Positions 24,574 to 32,909 of a stretch of 64,000 nucleotides of DNA are shown piece by piece. The notes below the pieces were generated by a model. That model made no database searches, was not told the DNA's origin, and saw only the letters and a list, made by a program, of their open reading frames with translations. The position numbers and the translations under genes were made by a program. Positions within the stretch are counted from its first letter, which is position 1; each line of letters opens with the position of its first letter. The DNA lies in contig NZ_JAIVMG010000005.1 of assembly GCF_020177335.1 (NCBI RefSeq), forward strand, positions 219,410-283,409, written 5' to 3'. Source of the stretch: Stappia indica (GTDB lineage: Bacteria; Pseudomonadota; Alphaproteobacteria; Rhizobiales; Stappiaceae).

Positions 24574-25506
24574 TCAGCCTGGCGAGAAATCGAAGCGCAC
24601 ATCACGCGGATGAAGCGGTTTTCTACAGCAGGAACAGACCACTGCGGCATCGAGCGGATGGGCATCCGCGCCATGAAACAGAAGCAGCGGCGACCCTTCG
24701 GCGGCCGCGAAATAGCTGTCGCCCCAGCGCAGCAGCATGACCAGCACCGGGTAGTAGTCGATGGATTTGCGGGTGAGCCGATAGCCGCCCCGACCGGATG
24801 CCTCATCGCCCTCGCGGCTGGCGACGAGCCCCTGGCTCTGCAGCCAGCTGAGCCGCTCGGACAGGATGTTGGTGGCCATCCCGCTGTCGGCGCGGATCTT
24901 CTCGAAGCTGGTGATCCCGGTGAAGAGCGCCCGCAGCACGAGGCTTGCCCAGCGATCGCCGATGATCTGCGCCGCTTCGACCATCAGCACCGGACCGTCC
25001 GGGCGTGCCGCCACCGCTTCCCGGTGCTGGCGCCTTCGCGCATAGGCCTCGGGCATCAGCCCCACCCCCGGCCCTTCGCGCCAGCTCACGTCAAAGGCAC
25101 TGAACTCCTCGCCGCAGGTCAGGCACTGCGGCACCGGCTCGAACTCCCCGCCGCAGGAGACATGGGTCAGCCGCACCGCATCGCGTGCCTTGCCGGAGCC
25201 CCATTTGCGCTCCCAGCGCAGCATCATCAGCGACACCCAGTAAAGATCGATCCCCATCTGCGAGAGCCGGTATTCATAGCGCGGCGGCCGCTGCGAATAG
25301 GGCACCTTCACCATCACGCCGGCCTCGACCAGGCGCTTGAGCCGGGCGCTGATCAGCGCCTTGCGCAAGCCTGTCATCTCCAGAAACTGGTCGAACCGCT
25401 TGGCCCCGAGCCACGAGGCCTCGATGATCATGACGATGGAGGCATCGCCGATCACCTCCAGCGCGCGCCAGATGGAGCAGGTGCGGATCTGTTTCTGCGT
25501 TGACAT
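24574..25506 (-). CDS. Tandem HxlR-type transcriptional regulator
   Basis: 310 residues with two winged-helix HxlR domains in one chain. The first (about 9-95) contains CSIWRALEVIGDASIVMII and RFDQFLEMTGLRKALISARL; the second (about 175-270) contains VEAAQIIGDRWASLVLRALF and SFEKIRADSGMATNILSERL. Between them and at the C-terminus lie CLTCGEEF and CSCCRKPL, with an earlier lone CGGEF Cys. These could bind metal. HxlR proteins are usually single-domain dimers, so this is a covalent pseudo-dimer. It is encoded 131 bases upstream of the cleavage oxygenase on the same strand and is the likely regulator of that operon. Confidence 0.85.
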   Translation of the reverse strand: MSTQKQIRTCSIWRALEVIGDASIVMIIEASWLGAKRFDQFLEMTGLRKALISARLKRLVEAGVMVKVPYSQRPPRYEYRLSQMGIDLYWVSLMMLRWERKWGSGKARDAVRLTHVSCGGEFEPVPQCLTCGEEFSAFDVSWREGPGVGLMPEAYARRRQHREAVAARPDGPVLMVEAAQIIGDRWASLVLRALFTGITSFEKIRADSGMATNILSERLSWLQSQGLVASREGDEASGRGGYRLTRKSIDYYPVLVMLLRWGDSYFAAAEGSPLLLFHGADAHPLDAAVVCSCCRKPLHPRDVRFDFSPG

Positions 25507-25635
25507 CGGGCAGCGCTCGGGGGCCAGAGGGAGGTTCTGCTCTCGCTGCTAGCACAGTCTCCCAAGTCTTTGCCAGCGCGGAGCGCCGGGCGCGGCGGCT
25601 TCTCAGGCAATGCCCCCGGGAGGCACCGCCTTCGA

Positions 25636-26646
25636 TCAATGCGTTCCGCGCAGGATCAGCTCCGGTTCGATCCAGGCGACCTCATTGTCCTTGCCGGGAG
25701 CTTCAAGCCGCGCGCTCAACAGGCGCAGGATCTGCGAAACGGTCTGGTCCATGTCGTTTCGCACGGTGGTGAGATCGAACCCCGGCCAGGCCGCCATCGA
25801 AATATCGTCAAAGCCGATGATCGACAGATCCTCAGGGATGCTGAGGCCGCCTTCCTGCCTGGCCGCCGCCATCACGCCGAGCGCCATTGCGTCATTGGCA
25901 CAGAACAGCCCATCGATCTCTGCCCCCCCGGCCAGCAGATCCCGTGCCGCCGCATAGCCGCCCTCGAAACTGTAGTCCGCATGCGCCAGCACGGCCGGTG
26001 AAAGGCCTTCCTCGGCGAGCGCGGCTTCAAATCCGGTGCGCCGGTCCTGATCGGACGACAGATGGGGCACCCCGCCGAGATAGCCCAGCTTTCGGCGCCC
26101 CCGCGCCACAAGCGCCCGCACCGCCATCGCCGCACCGCGCGCATTGTCACAACAGACACAGTCGACGCCCGGTGCGGTCATCACCCGGCCTGACAGGATC
26201 ATCGGGATGTTCAGCTTGGCGCAATGCAGCGCCACGGATTCGGCGACACTGCCGCCGCGCAGAATCAGCGCGTCGAGTGGATAGCCCAGCACGCCGAGCA
26301 CATCCTCTTCTCGCAGGTCCTCATGCCCGCCCAGCACCACCGGCCACTTGCCCAGACCACGCAGGGACTGGACGAGCCGCGCCAGAATTTCCGCATCGTA
26401 ATGGTTGACCAGATCGCCGGTCACGATGGCCACAAGGTCGGAACGGCCGGCGGCTTGCAGCCCGGCGGCCAGCGCATTGGGGCGATAGCCAAGCTCTTGC
26501 GCGACCTTCAGGATCTTCTCGCGTTTGGCCCGATCGAGATAGGCGCCCGCGGTAAAGGCGCGCGACACGGCGGAACGCGATACGCCTGCCGCCTCCGCCA
26601 CCTGGGCTGCCGTGATCCGGCGGGACGGCCGGTCCTTGTTCTGCAT
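25636..26646 (-). CDS. LacI-family transcriptional repressor
   Basis: 336 residues. The N-terminal helix-turn-helix and hinge are typical: RRITAAQVAEAAGVSRSAVSRAFT, then AKREKILKVAQELGYRPNALAAGLQ. The periplasmic-binding-like effector domain follows (LVAIVTGDLVNHYDAEILARL, FCANDAMALGVMAAA, LSIIGFDDI). It is divergent from the ABC importer and the two share a 142-base intergenic region that contains a palindromic operator at 26742-26755. It probably represses the importer in the absence of its substrate or a metabolite. Confidence 0.92.
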   Translation of the reverse strand: MQNKDRPSRRITAAQVAEAAGVSRSAVSRAFTAGAYLDRAKREKILKVAQELGYRPNALAAGLQAAGRSDLVAIVTGDLVNHYDAEILARLVQSLRGLGKWPVVLGGHEDLREEDVLGVLGYPLDALILRGGSVAESVALHCAKLNIPMILSGRVMTAPGVDCVCCDNARGAAMAVRALVARGRRKLGYLGGVPHLSSDQDRRTGFEAALAEEGLSPAVLAHADYSFEGGYAAARDLLAGGAEIDGLFCANDAMALGVMAAARQEGGLSIPEDLSIIGFDDISMAAWPGFDLTTVRNDMDQTVSQILRLLSARLEAPGKDNEVAWIEPELILRGTH

Positions 26647-26741
26647 CGCTTAAGAATCCCGCCTTCGCTGTTTGCCGGCACCCTGCCGCAATTTGCAAAA
26701 TTATTGGTCACGTCACAAACTTGTTACTTCACGCAGTTATG

Positions 26742-26755
26742 TGAACACGTGTTCA
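26742..26755. promoter_or_regulatory. Palindromic operator, probably for the LacI repressor
   Basis: TGAACACGTGTTCA is a perfect 14-bp palindrome with a central CG, the geometry typical of LacI-family operators. It lies 33 bases before the ATG of the importer ATPase and 96 bases before the repressor start, placed to control both divergent promoters. Confidence 0.65.
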
Positions 26756-26788
26756 TAGCATTCACCCAGATTTTGTGGAAGGCACCGA

Positions 26789-27910
26789 ATGCCCCTGGAT
26801 CAGTCCGCTCTCGCTAACGCTCCCCTCAAGCTCGGCGCAGGTATCAGCCTCAGCGACCTGCGCGTGGGCTATTCCGAGCAGGACGTTCTGTCGGGCATCA
26901 ATCTGGAGGTTGCCGCAGGCGAGTTTGTCGCCCTGCTCGGCGCCTCGGGCTGCGGCAAGACCACGCTGCTGCGGGCGCTTGCCGGGTTCGTTCCTGTGCG
27001 GGGTGGCGCCATGCATGTGGACGGGCACGACATGACCGGGGTGGGCCCGGAAAAGCGCGGCATGGCGATGATGTTCCAGTCCTACGCGCTGTGGCCGCAC
27101 ATGAACGTGGCGCAGAACATCGGCTATGGCCTGAAGCTCCGGCGCAAGTCGCGCGCGGAAATCGAGACGCGGGTGAAGGAAATGGCCCATCTGGTGGGCC
27201 TGCAAGATCTGCTTCATCGCAGGATCGCGGCCCTTTCGGGCGGTCAGCGTCAGCGGGTGGCGCTGGCACGGGCGCTGGCGATCGACCCGCCCGTCCTGCT
27301 GCTCGATGAACCCCTGTCGAACCTCGACGCCGGCATCCGCGCCACCATGCGCCACGAAATCCGCGACCTTCAGCAACGCCTCGGCCTGACCACCATTCTC
27401 GTCACTCATGATCGGGAAGAGGCCATGTCGATGGCCGACCGGGTGGTGATCCTGAACGCGGGCCGCATCGCCCAGGTCGGCACGCCGGAGGAGGTGTTTC
27501 ACACGCCGGCCAATGCCTATGTGGCCCGGTTCATGGGCGCGGGCAACACGCTTCACGCCACCGCCCGCCTCATCGGAGGGGCTGTCGAGCTTCAGCTGGA
27601 CGACGCCACCTGCCAGCTTCCCCGGGCAAGCGGATCTGAGGCCGGGGTCCATTTCCCAAAGGCCCAGGACGGCCCCGTGGAGGTGATGTTTCACAGCGAT
27701 GCCGTGCGGCTTGGCCCGGCGCCACAGCCGGGCGAGAGCCTGGCCCTCAAGGGCACGGTCATCCAGCATTCCTATCTGGGATCGGTTTATCGCCACGAGG
27801 TGCGGATCGGCAGCACCCGTATTCTGGCGGACGATCCCGCGAAGGTGCCCATCGGCAGTGCGATCGATGTGAGCATACCGGCCACGGCCCTCAGTCTGTT
27901 TCCTGCATAG
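26789..27910 (+). CDS. ABC importer ATP-binding protein (PotA/FbpC type)
   Basis: 373 residues. Walker A is GASGCGKTT (about 51-59), the Q-loop MMFQSYALWPHMNV, the signature LSGGQRQRVALARALA, Walker B VLLLDEPLSNLDA and the switch His in ILVTHDREEA. The C-terminal 110 residues form a TOBE-type regulatory domain (VEVMFHSDAVRLGP and on). It energises the importer formed with the two permeases downstream, on the cytoplasmic face. It is the first gene of the operon, directly behind the LacI operator. Confidence 0.93.
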   Translation: MPLDQSALANAPLKLGAGISLSDLRVGYSEQDVLSGINLEVAAGEFVALLGASGCGKTTLLRALAGFVPVRGGAMHVDGHDMTGVGPEKRGMAMMFQSYALWPHMNVAQNIGYGLKLRRKSRAEIETRVKEMAHLVGLQDLLHRRIAALSGGQRQRVALARALAIDPPVLLLDEPLSNLDAGIRATMRHEIRDLQQRLGLTTILVTHDREEAMSMADRVVILNAGRIAQVGTPEEVFHTPANAYVARFMGAGNTLHATARLIGGAVELQLDDATCQLPRASGSEAGVHFPKAQDGPVEVMFHSDAVRLGPAPQPGESLALKGTVIQHSYLGSVYRHEVRIGSTRILADDPAKVPIGSAIDVSIPATALSLFPA

Positions 27911-27977
27911 CCCCAGACACCCGTGACCGGAAATGGGCGGCCCCTGGCCCGCCTCACCCCCTGAATGGAGAAACTCC

Positions 27978-29120
27978 ATGGCACTCAAGATTACGAACCT
28001 TCTGGCCTCGGCGGCCATTGTCCTTGCCGGCACGGGCGCCGCGCAGGCACAGAACGTGCTGAACGTCGTCTCGGGCGGCTCGGAGAACATGGTCGACTAT
28101 GTCACCGACTATCTCGGCCCCCTCTTTGAGGAACAGAACCCGGGCTGGACGGTGAAGATCGTCGGCACCGGCGCCGGCGATGCCGGCTCGCAGACGATCA
28201 TGGAAAAGCTGGTCGCCCAGTCCGGCAACGATGCCTGGGATACCGACGTGGTCGTCGTCACCCAGCTCAAGGCCGGTGAAATGGTCACCGACGGCCTGCT
28301 GCAGGCCTATGTCGGCGATATCGCCACCGGCAAGCTGGCGACCCGCGACACCGCCAAGGTCGCGCTCGGCACCAATGTCGAGGGCTATGTGATGCCGATG
28401 TTCCACAGCCAGACCGCGATCGCCTACAACCCGGACGTCGTCGCCAACCCGCCCAAGAGCTTTGACGAGCTGAAGGCATGGACGGCCGAGCATCCCGGCG
28501 CGTTCGGCTACAACGGCATCAAGAACGGCATGTCCGGCGTCGCCTTCACCACCGGCTGGATGTACGCCTATGCGGGCAACACCGACCAGCTGATGAACGG
28601 CCCCTACGATCCGGAGCTGAAGGCGGGCTGGGACAAGGCCCTCACTGAGCTGAAGGCCTTCAACGAGAACGTGACCTTCACCCCGGGCAATGCCGGCACG
28701 CTCGACATGATGAACCGAGGCGAGATCGTCATGGGTCCGGTCTGGGTCGACATGTTCTACACCTGGCAGGCCGACGGCCGCCTGAACCCGAACCTCAAGC
28801 TGCTGTTGCCGGAGCCGGGCATGCCGGGCCAGCCCTACTACTATGCGATCCCGGCCAAGGCCGCCAATGCCGAAGCCGCGCGCAAGTTCATCGAGCTGGC
28901 CACCAGCCCCGACGTGCAGGCCGAAGGCATCGTCAAGCGGTTCAACTGGTATCCGGGCATCGACGCCCAGCATGTGGAGAGCACTCTGGACAAGGCCACC
29001 TGGGACAAGCTGTTCACCGACGTGACCCCGGCCGATCTGGCCGCCAAGGGCAAGCCGTTCCCGCTCGGCCCGTTCTTCGATGACATCCGCGAAGCCTATG
29101 AAGTGAAGGTTTCCAACTGA
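27978..29120 (+). CDS. ABC importer periplasmic substrate-binding protein (family 1)
   Basis: 380 residues from the ATG at 27978, with GGAG at 27967-27970. A signal peptide of 22 residues with a clean Ala-Gln-Ala site is seen (MALKITNLLASAAIVLAGTGAAQA). The mature part begins QNVLNVVSGGSENMVDYV and has the two-lobed pattern of the iron/polyamine/thiamine group of extracellular solute-binding proteins. The substrate is not evident; LacI control would fit a sugar-like or polyol-like compound, but the binding protein is of the polyamine/Fe3+ cluster type. Such proteins are made in excess, consistent with the terminator that follows. Confidence 0.9.
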   Translation: MALKITNLLASAAIVLAGTGAAQAQNVLNVVSGGSENMVDYVTDYLGPLFEEQNPGWTVKIVGTGAGDAGSQTIMEKLVAQSGNDAWDTDVVVVTQLKAGEMVTDGLLQAYVGDIATGKLATRDTAKVALGTNVEGYVMPMFHSQTAIAYNPDVVANPPKSFDELKAWTAEHPGAFGYNGIKNGMSGVAFTTGWMYAYAGNTDQLMNGPYDPELKAGWDKALTELKAFNENVTFTPGNAGTLDMMNRGEIVMGPVWVDMFYTWQADGRLNPNLKLLLPEPGMPGQPYYYAIPAKAANAEAARKFIELATSPDVQAEGIVKRFNWYPGIDAQHVESTLDKATWDKLFTDVTPADLAAKGKPFPLGPFFDDIREAYEVKVSN

Positions 29121-29138
29121 TCGCCTCACGGCATCGAA

Positions 29139-29168
29139 GCGCGAGCCCCCGCAAGGCTCGCGCTTTTT
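29139..29168 (+). terminator. Rho-independent terminator/attenuator inside the importer operon
   Basis: GCGCGAGCC (29139-29147), a seven-base loop, and GGCTCGCGC (29155-29163) form a nine-bp perfect GC-rich stem, followed by a run of five T (29164-29168). It lies between the binding-protein stop (29120) and the first permease start (29188). Partial termination here would give more binding protein than permease, as is common in such operons. Confidence 0.85.
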
Positions 29169-29187
29169 CTCTTGCGAAGGCTCCCCG

Positions 29188-30024
29188 ATGCTCTCACGTC
29201 GCGCCTCTCTGTTCCTGATCGCCCCAGCCGTCGTGCTGCTCGGCCTGCTCTTCCTCTACCCGCTCAGCTATTCGCTGATCTGGGCCTTCAGCGACGAGGA
29301 CCTCGGTGGCTGGGGCCTGCAGAACTTCATCAAGGCCTGGGGTCTTTATTCCTGGGACGTGCTGTTCACGCTGATCATCGTCACATTGTCGACCCTGATC
29401 ATCGGCGCCATGTCGGTGGCCATCGGCGGCTACCTGACCCTTGGCGAGAACCGGGTGGCGCTGACCGTGTTGCGCACGCTCTATCGCTGGCCGCTGTTCA
29501 TCCCCTTCGTGGTCTCGGCCCAGCTCATGCGCACCTTTCTGGCCAAGAACGGCATGATGAACAACATCATCACCTCCACCGGACTGATGGATCCGCTCGC
29601 CGCCGCCAGCTTTCTCGACTGGCGCGGCATCGTCATCACCTTCGTGTGGAAACAGACGCCCTTCGTGGCGCTCTTGGTCGCCGGCGCCATGGCCGCGCTT
29701 GACCGGTCGACCATCGAGGCCGCGCGCAACCTGGGGGCCGGCCGGCTGCGCATTCTCCTCGGCATCGTCGTGCCGCAGGTCGGCACCACGCTGATGGTCG
29801 GGCTGATCCTGTCCTATGTGGTGATGATGTCGGTGCTGTCGGTGCCGCTGATGATCAACGCCCAGACGCCGACCATGATCACCGTCGACATGGCCTGGCG
29901 CATCAATGCCTACAGCGACTATGGCGTCGCCAACGCGCTTGGCTTCATCACCTATGCAATGACCGCGGTGATTGCCTGGATTTATCTGCGCCAGGGCGTG
30001 CGCGAAGGGGGACGGCCGCAATGA
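29188..30024 (+). CDS. ABC importer permease (first)
   Basis: 278 residues with about six membrane helices. The EAA loop that docks on the ATPase is seen as TIEAARNLGAGRLRILLGIVVPQ (about 172-194). The start at 29188 has GAAGG upstream. It overlaps the second permease by four bases (ATGA). It forms the inner-membrane channel with that protein. Confidence 0.92.
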   Translation: MLSRRASLFLIAPAVVLLGLLFLYPLSYSLIWAFSDEDLGGWGLQNFIKAWGLYSWDVLFTLIIVTLSTLIIGAMSVAIGGYLTLGENRVALTVLRTLYRWPLFIPFVVSAQLMRTFLAKNGMMNNIITSTGLMDPLAAASFLDWRGIVITFVWKQTPFVALLVAGAMAALDRSTIEAARNLGAGRLRILLGIVVPQVGTTLMVGLILSYVVMMSVLSVPLMINAQTPTMITVDMAWRINAYSDYGVANALGFITYAMTAVIAWIYLRQGVREGGRPQ

Positions 30025-30824
30025 ACATCCTGCGCACCAGTATCATCGCCGTCCTTCTGGCGCTGCTGGCCTTCGCCATTTTCGGACCGATCACCAATCT
30101 CCTGATCTGGTCGGTGGCCGAAACCTGGTATTTCCCCGCCAAGCTGCCGCAAAGCTACGGTTTCGCTTTCTGGGAGCGGGTCTTCCGCCCTCAGGGCAAC
30201 GCGATGGAATCTCTCGGGAATTCGGTCCTGATCGCAGTGTTCACCGTGATCGCGTCCCTCGCCGTGGCCATTCCGGCAGGGCTGGCGCTCGGGCGCGGCA
30301 GGCTGCCGTGGCGCTCCGCCTTCCTGCTTCTGTTCCTGCTGCCGCAGGCGTTTCCCTCGCTCGCCGTACACATGAACATTGCCCGGATCTTCTACAGCCT
30401 CGGGCTCAACGGCACCTATACTGGCGTCGTGCTGGTGCATACCATCCAGGGGCTCGTCTTCTCGGTCTGGATCGCCACCGCCGCCTTTTCGGCCGTAGAC
30501 CGGGAGTTGGAGGAAGCAGCGGCCAATATGGGCGCCTCCCCCTTCACCGTGTTCCGCACCATTACCCTGCCGCTGGCGTTGCCGGGATTGATGGCAAGCG
30601 CGATCTTCGTTTTCCTCATCTCGCTCGATGAATTCACCGGCACGTTCTTCGTCGGCGTTCCCGATGTCACCACCATGCCGCTCTTGCTGTTCACCGCGTC
30701 GATGGAGGGCAACTATCAGATCGCCTCGATCACCGCGCTCATCCTGCTGGTGCCCTCGGTCGGCTTCATGCTGTTCATCGAACGGTTCCTGAAGGCCGAT
30801 GTGCTGGCCAAGGTGGGGAGCTGA
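30021..30824 (+). CDS. ABC importer permease (second)
   Basis: 267 residues and about six membrane helices. The EAA loop is ELEEAAANMGASPFTVFRTITLP (about 155-177), the PotC/FbpB-type pattern. The start overlaps the first permease stop. It is the last gene of the importer operon; the next gene, phnF, is convergent. Confidence 0.92.
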   Translation: MNILRTSIIAVLLALLAFAIFGPITNLLIWSVAETWYFPAKLPQSYGFAFWERVFRPQGNAMESLGNSVLIAVFTVIASLAVAIPAGLALGRGRLPWRSAFLLLFLLPQAFPSLAVHMNIARIFYSLGLNGTYTGVVLVHTIQGLVFSVWIATAAFSAVDRELEEAAANMGASPFTVFRTITLPLALPGLMASAIFVFLISLDEFTGTFFVGVPDVTTMPLLLFTASMEGNYQIASITALILLVPSVGFMLFIERFLKADVLAKVGS

Positions 30825-30899
30825 AAAGCCCCCATCCCGGGCAGCCGAACGCACATCCCCCTGCCCGCGCGGGCCGAAGCGCGGACAGGCCCACGCCGG

Positions 30900-31694
30900 T
30901 CAGTGCGGCACCGCGAACACCAGTTCCACGCTCGCCATCGGCCAGCAGCCACGGTTGAACTCGATCGCCGCACCGGAGGCATCGCAGTTGATCGCCGTCA
31001 CATACTGCACCGGCGTCTTCGGCGAGATTTCGAGAACCTCGGCCTCGCTGCGGCTTGCAAGCCCGCCGAGAACCCGCGTTTCGGACCGGTAAAAACTGTC
31101 GATGCCGGCACTCTGAAACACGTCCTTGACCGAACCGCTCTGGCGATAGCGCGCCTCGAACTCAGGGAACCGGGCGGCGGGAAACTCCTTGCGCGACACA
31201 TAGATCGGCGCACCATCCAGTTGGCGCAGCCGATGCAGGCAGATCACCTCGTCATCCGGCGCGATGCCGAAAAGCTCTGCCGCTTCGGGACTGGGCCTCT
31301 GCCTGCCGAGCCAGAGGGTCCTGGAGGTGATGTCACCCCCATCGACCGCAAGCGACTCGGCGAACTGCATGTCATTGCGGATGAGAAACCGGCGCGGCCG
31401 CGAGCGGACAAAGATGCCCACCCCCTTGCGCGCCTGCAACAGCCCCTCATTCTGGTGCAGGGCGAGCGCGCGCCGCATGGTGATGCGGCTCACGCCGAAC
31501 AGATCGGCCAGATAGACCTCTCCCGGCAATTTCGCCCCGGGCGCCACGACCTCCCTGCGGATCACATCCGCAAGCCGGTCGTAGATCTGCAACCAGATGG
31601 GGCGCACCGACCTTGCCTTGTAGGGCATGGCGGCAAGCGCCGCCAGCTCGGAAAGCCCTTCCTGATTCGCACTTCCCGGGGGCACATCAGCCAC
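30900..31694 (-). CDS. phnF: GntR/HutC-family regulator, PhnF-like
   Basis: 264 residues from a GTG at 31694 with GGAAGGAAGG upstream; ATG at 31628 (MPYKARSVRPIW) is the alternative. The N-terminal winged helix reads IWLQIYDRLADVIRREVVAPGAKLPGEVYLADLFGVSRITMRRALA, followed by a UTRA ligand domain (PDDEVICLHRLRQLDGAPIYVSR). The gene overlaps the phnM stop by eight bases, which with the neighbouring phnDCE supports a PhnF role: repression of phosphonate genes. A HutC-type half-site pair is present in the phnM-phnD gap. Confidence 0.85.
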   Translation of the reverse strand: MADVPPGSANQEGLSELAALAAMPYKARSVRPIWLQIYDRLADVIRREVVAPGAKLPGEVYLADLFGVSRITMRRALALHQNEGLLQARKGVGIFVRSRPRRFLIRNDMQFAESLAVDGGDITSRTLWLGRQRPSPEAAELFGIAPDDEVICLHRLRQLDGAPIYVSRKEFPAARFPEFEARYRQSGSVKDVFQSAGIDSFYRSETRVLGGLASRSEAEVLEISPKTPVQYVTAINCDASGAAIEFNRGCWPMASVELVFAVPH

Positions 31695-32811
31695 GCTCGA
31701 ACACCTTCCTTCCCGCGACGAACACGGCCCGAATGTCGCGCGTGGCGCGGTCCATGACAAGAAGGTCGCCGCGCAGACCCGGGGCGATCCGTCCCCGATC
31801 CGTCAGCCCGGCCGCCTCGGCGGGGTTCGCAGAGACGATCGGCCACGCTTCTTCCAACGGCAAGGCGCCATCGTCCAGAAGCCGGAACATCGCATGGCGC
31901 TGTGCGGGATAGTAGTAATCGGACGCCAGCACGGAGCACTGGCCGGCCCGGACCGCACTGCCGGCGCATAGCGCGCCATTATGGCTGCCACCGCGTACGA
32001 CATTCGGCGCGCCCATGATCACATGCTCTCCCGCTTCACGTGCGGCAATGGCCATCTGTTCGGTCATCGGGAACTCCGAGACCGTCACGCCGTGGCGCCG
32101 GCCTTCCGCCCTGCCCTCCGGGGTCACCTCATCATGCGCCAGGATCGGCACGTTGCGGTGGCGCGCGCCCTCGCACAGCCGCGCCATGGCCTCCGGAACC
32201 TCATCGCGGCGCGCCCAGATCTCGTCGATCAGCCGCTTTGCCTGCACTGCGGAAACACCCATGCGCGCCGCCATGCGCTCAAGCTTGGGCGCGCCCGCCT
32301 CCAGGGTGCGATTGGCGCTCGTGTGGTCGTTGATCGACAGAATGTCGCCGGACCCGCTGTCCAGCCAGGCAAGGACCTGGTCGACATGGTCGATGGCGAA
32401 GGTTTCCCAGCGGATGTTCAGGCGGGTGTCGCCCCCGAGACGCGGCGCAATCGCGCGATGCGCGGCGACAAGGTCGCGCGCGTGGTCGATGCTACGCAAC
32501 CCCGGTTCCCAGGAAACCGTGAGCCCGTGATAGGCCGTGGTGATCCCGTTGGCGAGAAGCTGGGCACCCGCTTCGGCAAAGGCAACCTCGGGCGGAAACC
32601 GGACACCCGGTCGCGGCTCGAGAATGCGTTCGAACGCATCGCCATGAACATCGACGATGCCAGGCAGCACCCAGGCGCCGGATGCATCGAACCGCTGCGC
32701 TCCGGCACTGCCCTCCTCCTGAATGATTCCATCACCCAGATGCAGCGGCTGCGCTGCAAACCCTTCCTCCGTCAGCACCTCACCGCCGGAGATCACCCAC
32801 TCATTCGCCAT
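31687..32811 (-). CDS. phnM: PhnM, alpha-D-ribose 1-methylphosphonate 5-triphosphate diphosphatase
   Basis: 374 residues from the ATG at 32811 (MANEWVISGG); an ATG at 32877 is a less likely longer start. The amidohydrolase hallmark of PhnM, LPGIVDVHGDAFERILEPRPGV, is near residue 50, and ILAHDEVTPE, GAPNVVRGGSHNG and LASDYYYPA supply further metal and phosphate contacts. PhnM removes diphosphate in the carbon-phosphorus lyase pathway. None of phnG, H, I, J, K or L is next to it, so the lyase core must be elsewhere or absent. Confidence 0.9.
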   Translation of the reverse strand: MANEWVISGGEVLTEEGFAAQPLHLGDGIIQEEGSAGAQRFDASGAWVLPGIVDVHGDAFERILEPRPGVRFPPEVAFAEAGAQLLANGITTAYHGLTVSWEPGLRSIDHARDLVAAHRAIAPRLGGDTRLNIRWETFAIDHVDQVLAWLDSGSGDILSINDHTSANRTLEAGAPKLERMAARMGVSAVQAKRLIDEIWARRDEVPEAMARLCEGARHRNVPILAHDEVTPEGRAEGRRHGVTVSEFPMTEQMAIAAREAGEHVIMGAPNVVRGGSHNGALCAGSAVRAGQCSVLASDYYYPAQRHAMFRLLDDGALPLEEAWPIVSANPAEAAGLTDRGRIAPGLRGDLLVMDRATRDIRAVFVAGRKVFERG

Positions 32812-32881
32812 GTTCGACACCGCTCCACTCGTCACGAAAGTGTTATGCGGCTCCTCTATGAACGCGGTGTGTGACATCCCT

Positions 32882-32889
32882 GTGTATAC
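32882..32889. promoter_or_regulatory. Candidate PhnF (HutC-type) operator
   Basis: GTGTATAC fits the GT-N-TA-N-AC pattern reported for HutC-subfamily GntR regulators, and contains part of the TGTATACA palindrome at 32883-32890. It is 20 bases upstream of the phnD ATG in the 98-base gap between divergent phnM and phnD. Confidence 0.5.
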
Positions 32890-32909
32890 AGCAATCTGTT
32901 GGAGAAAAG

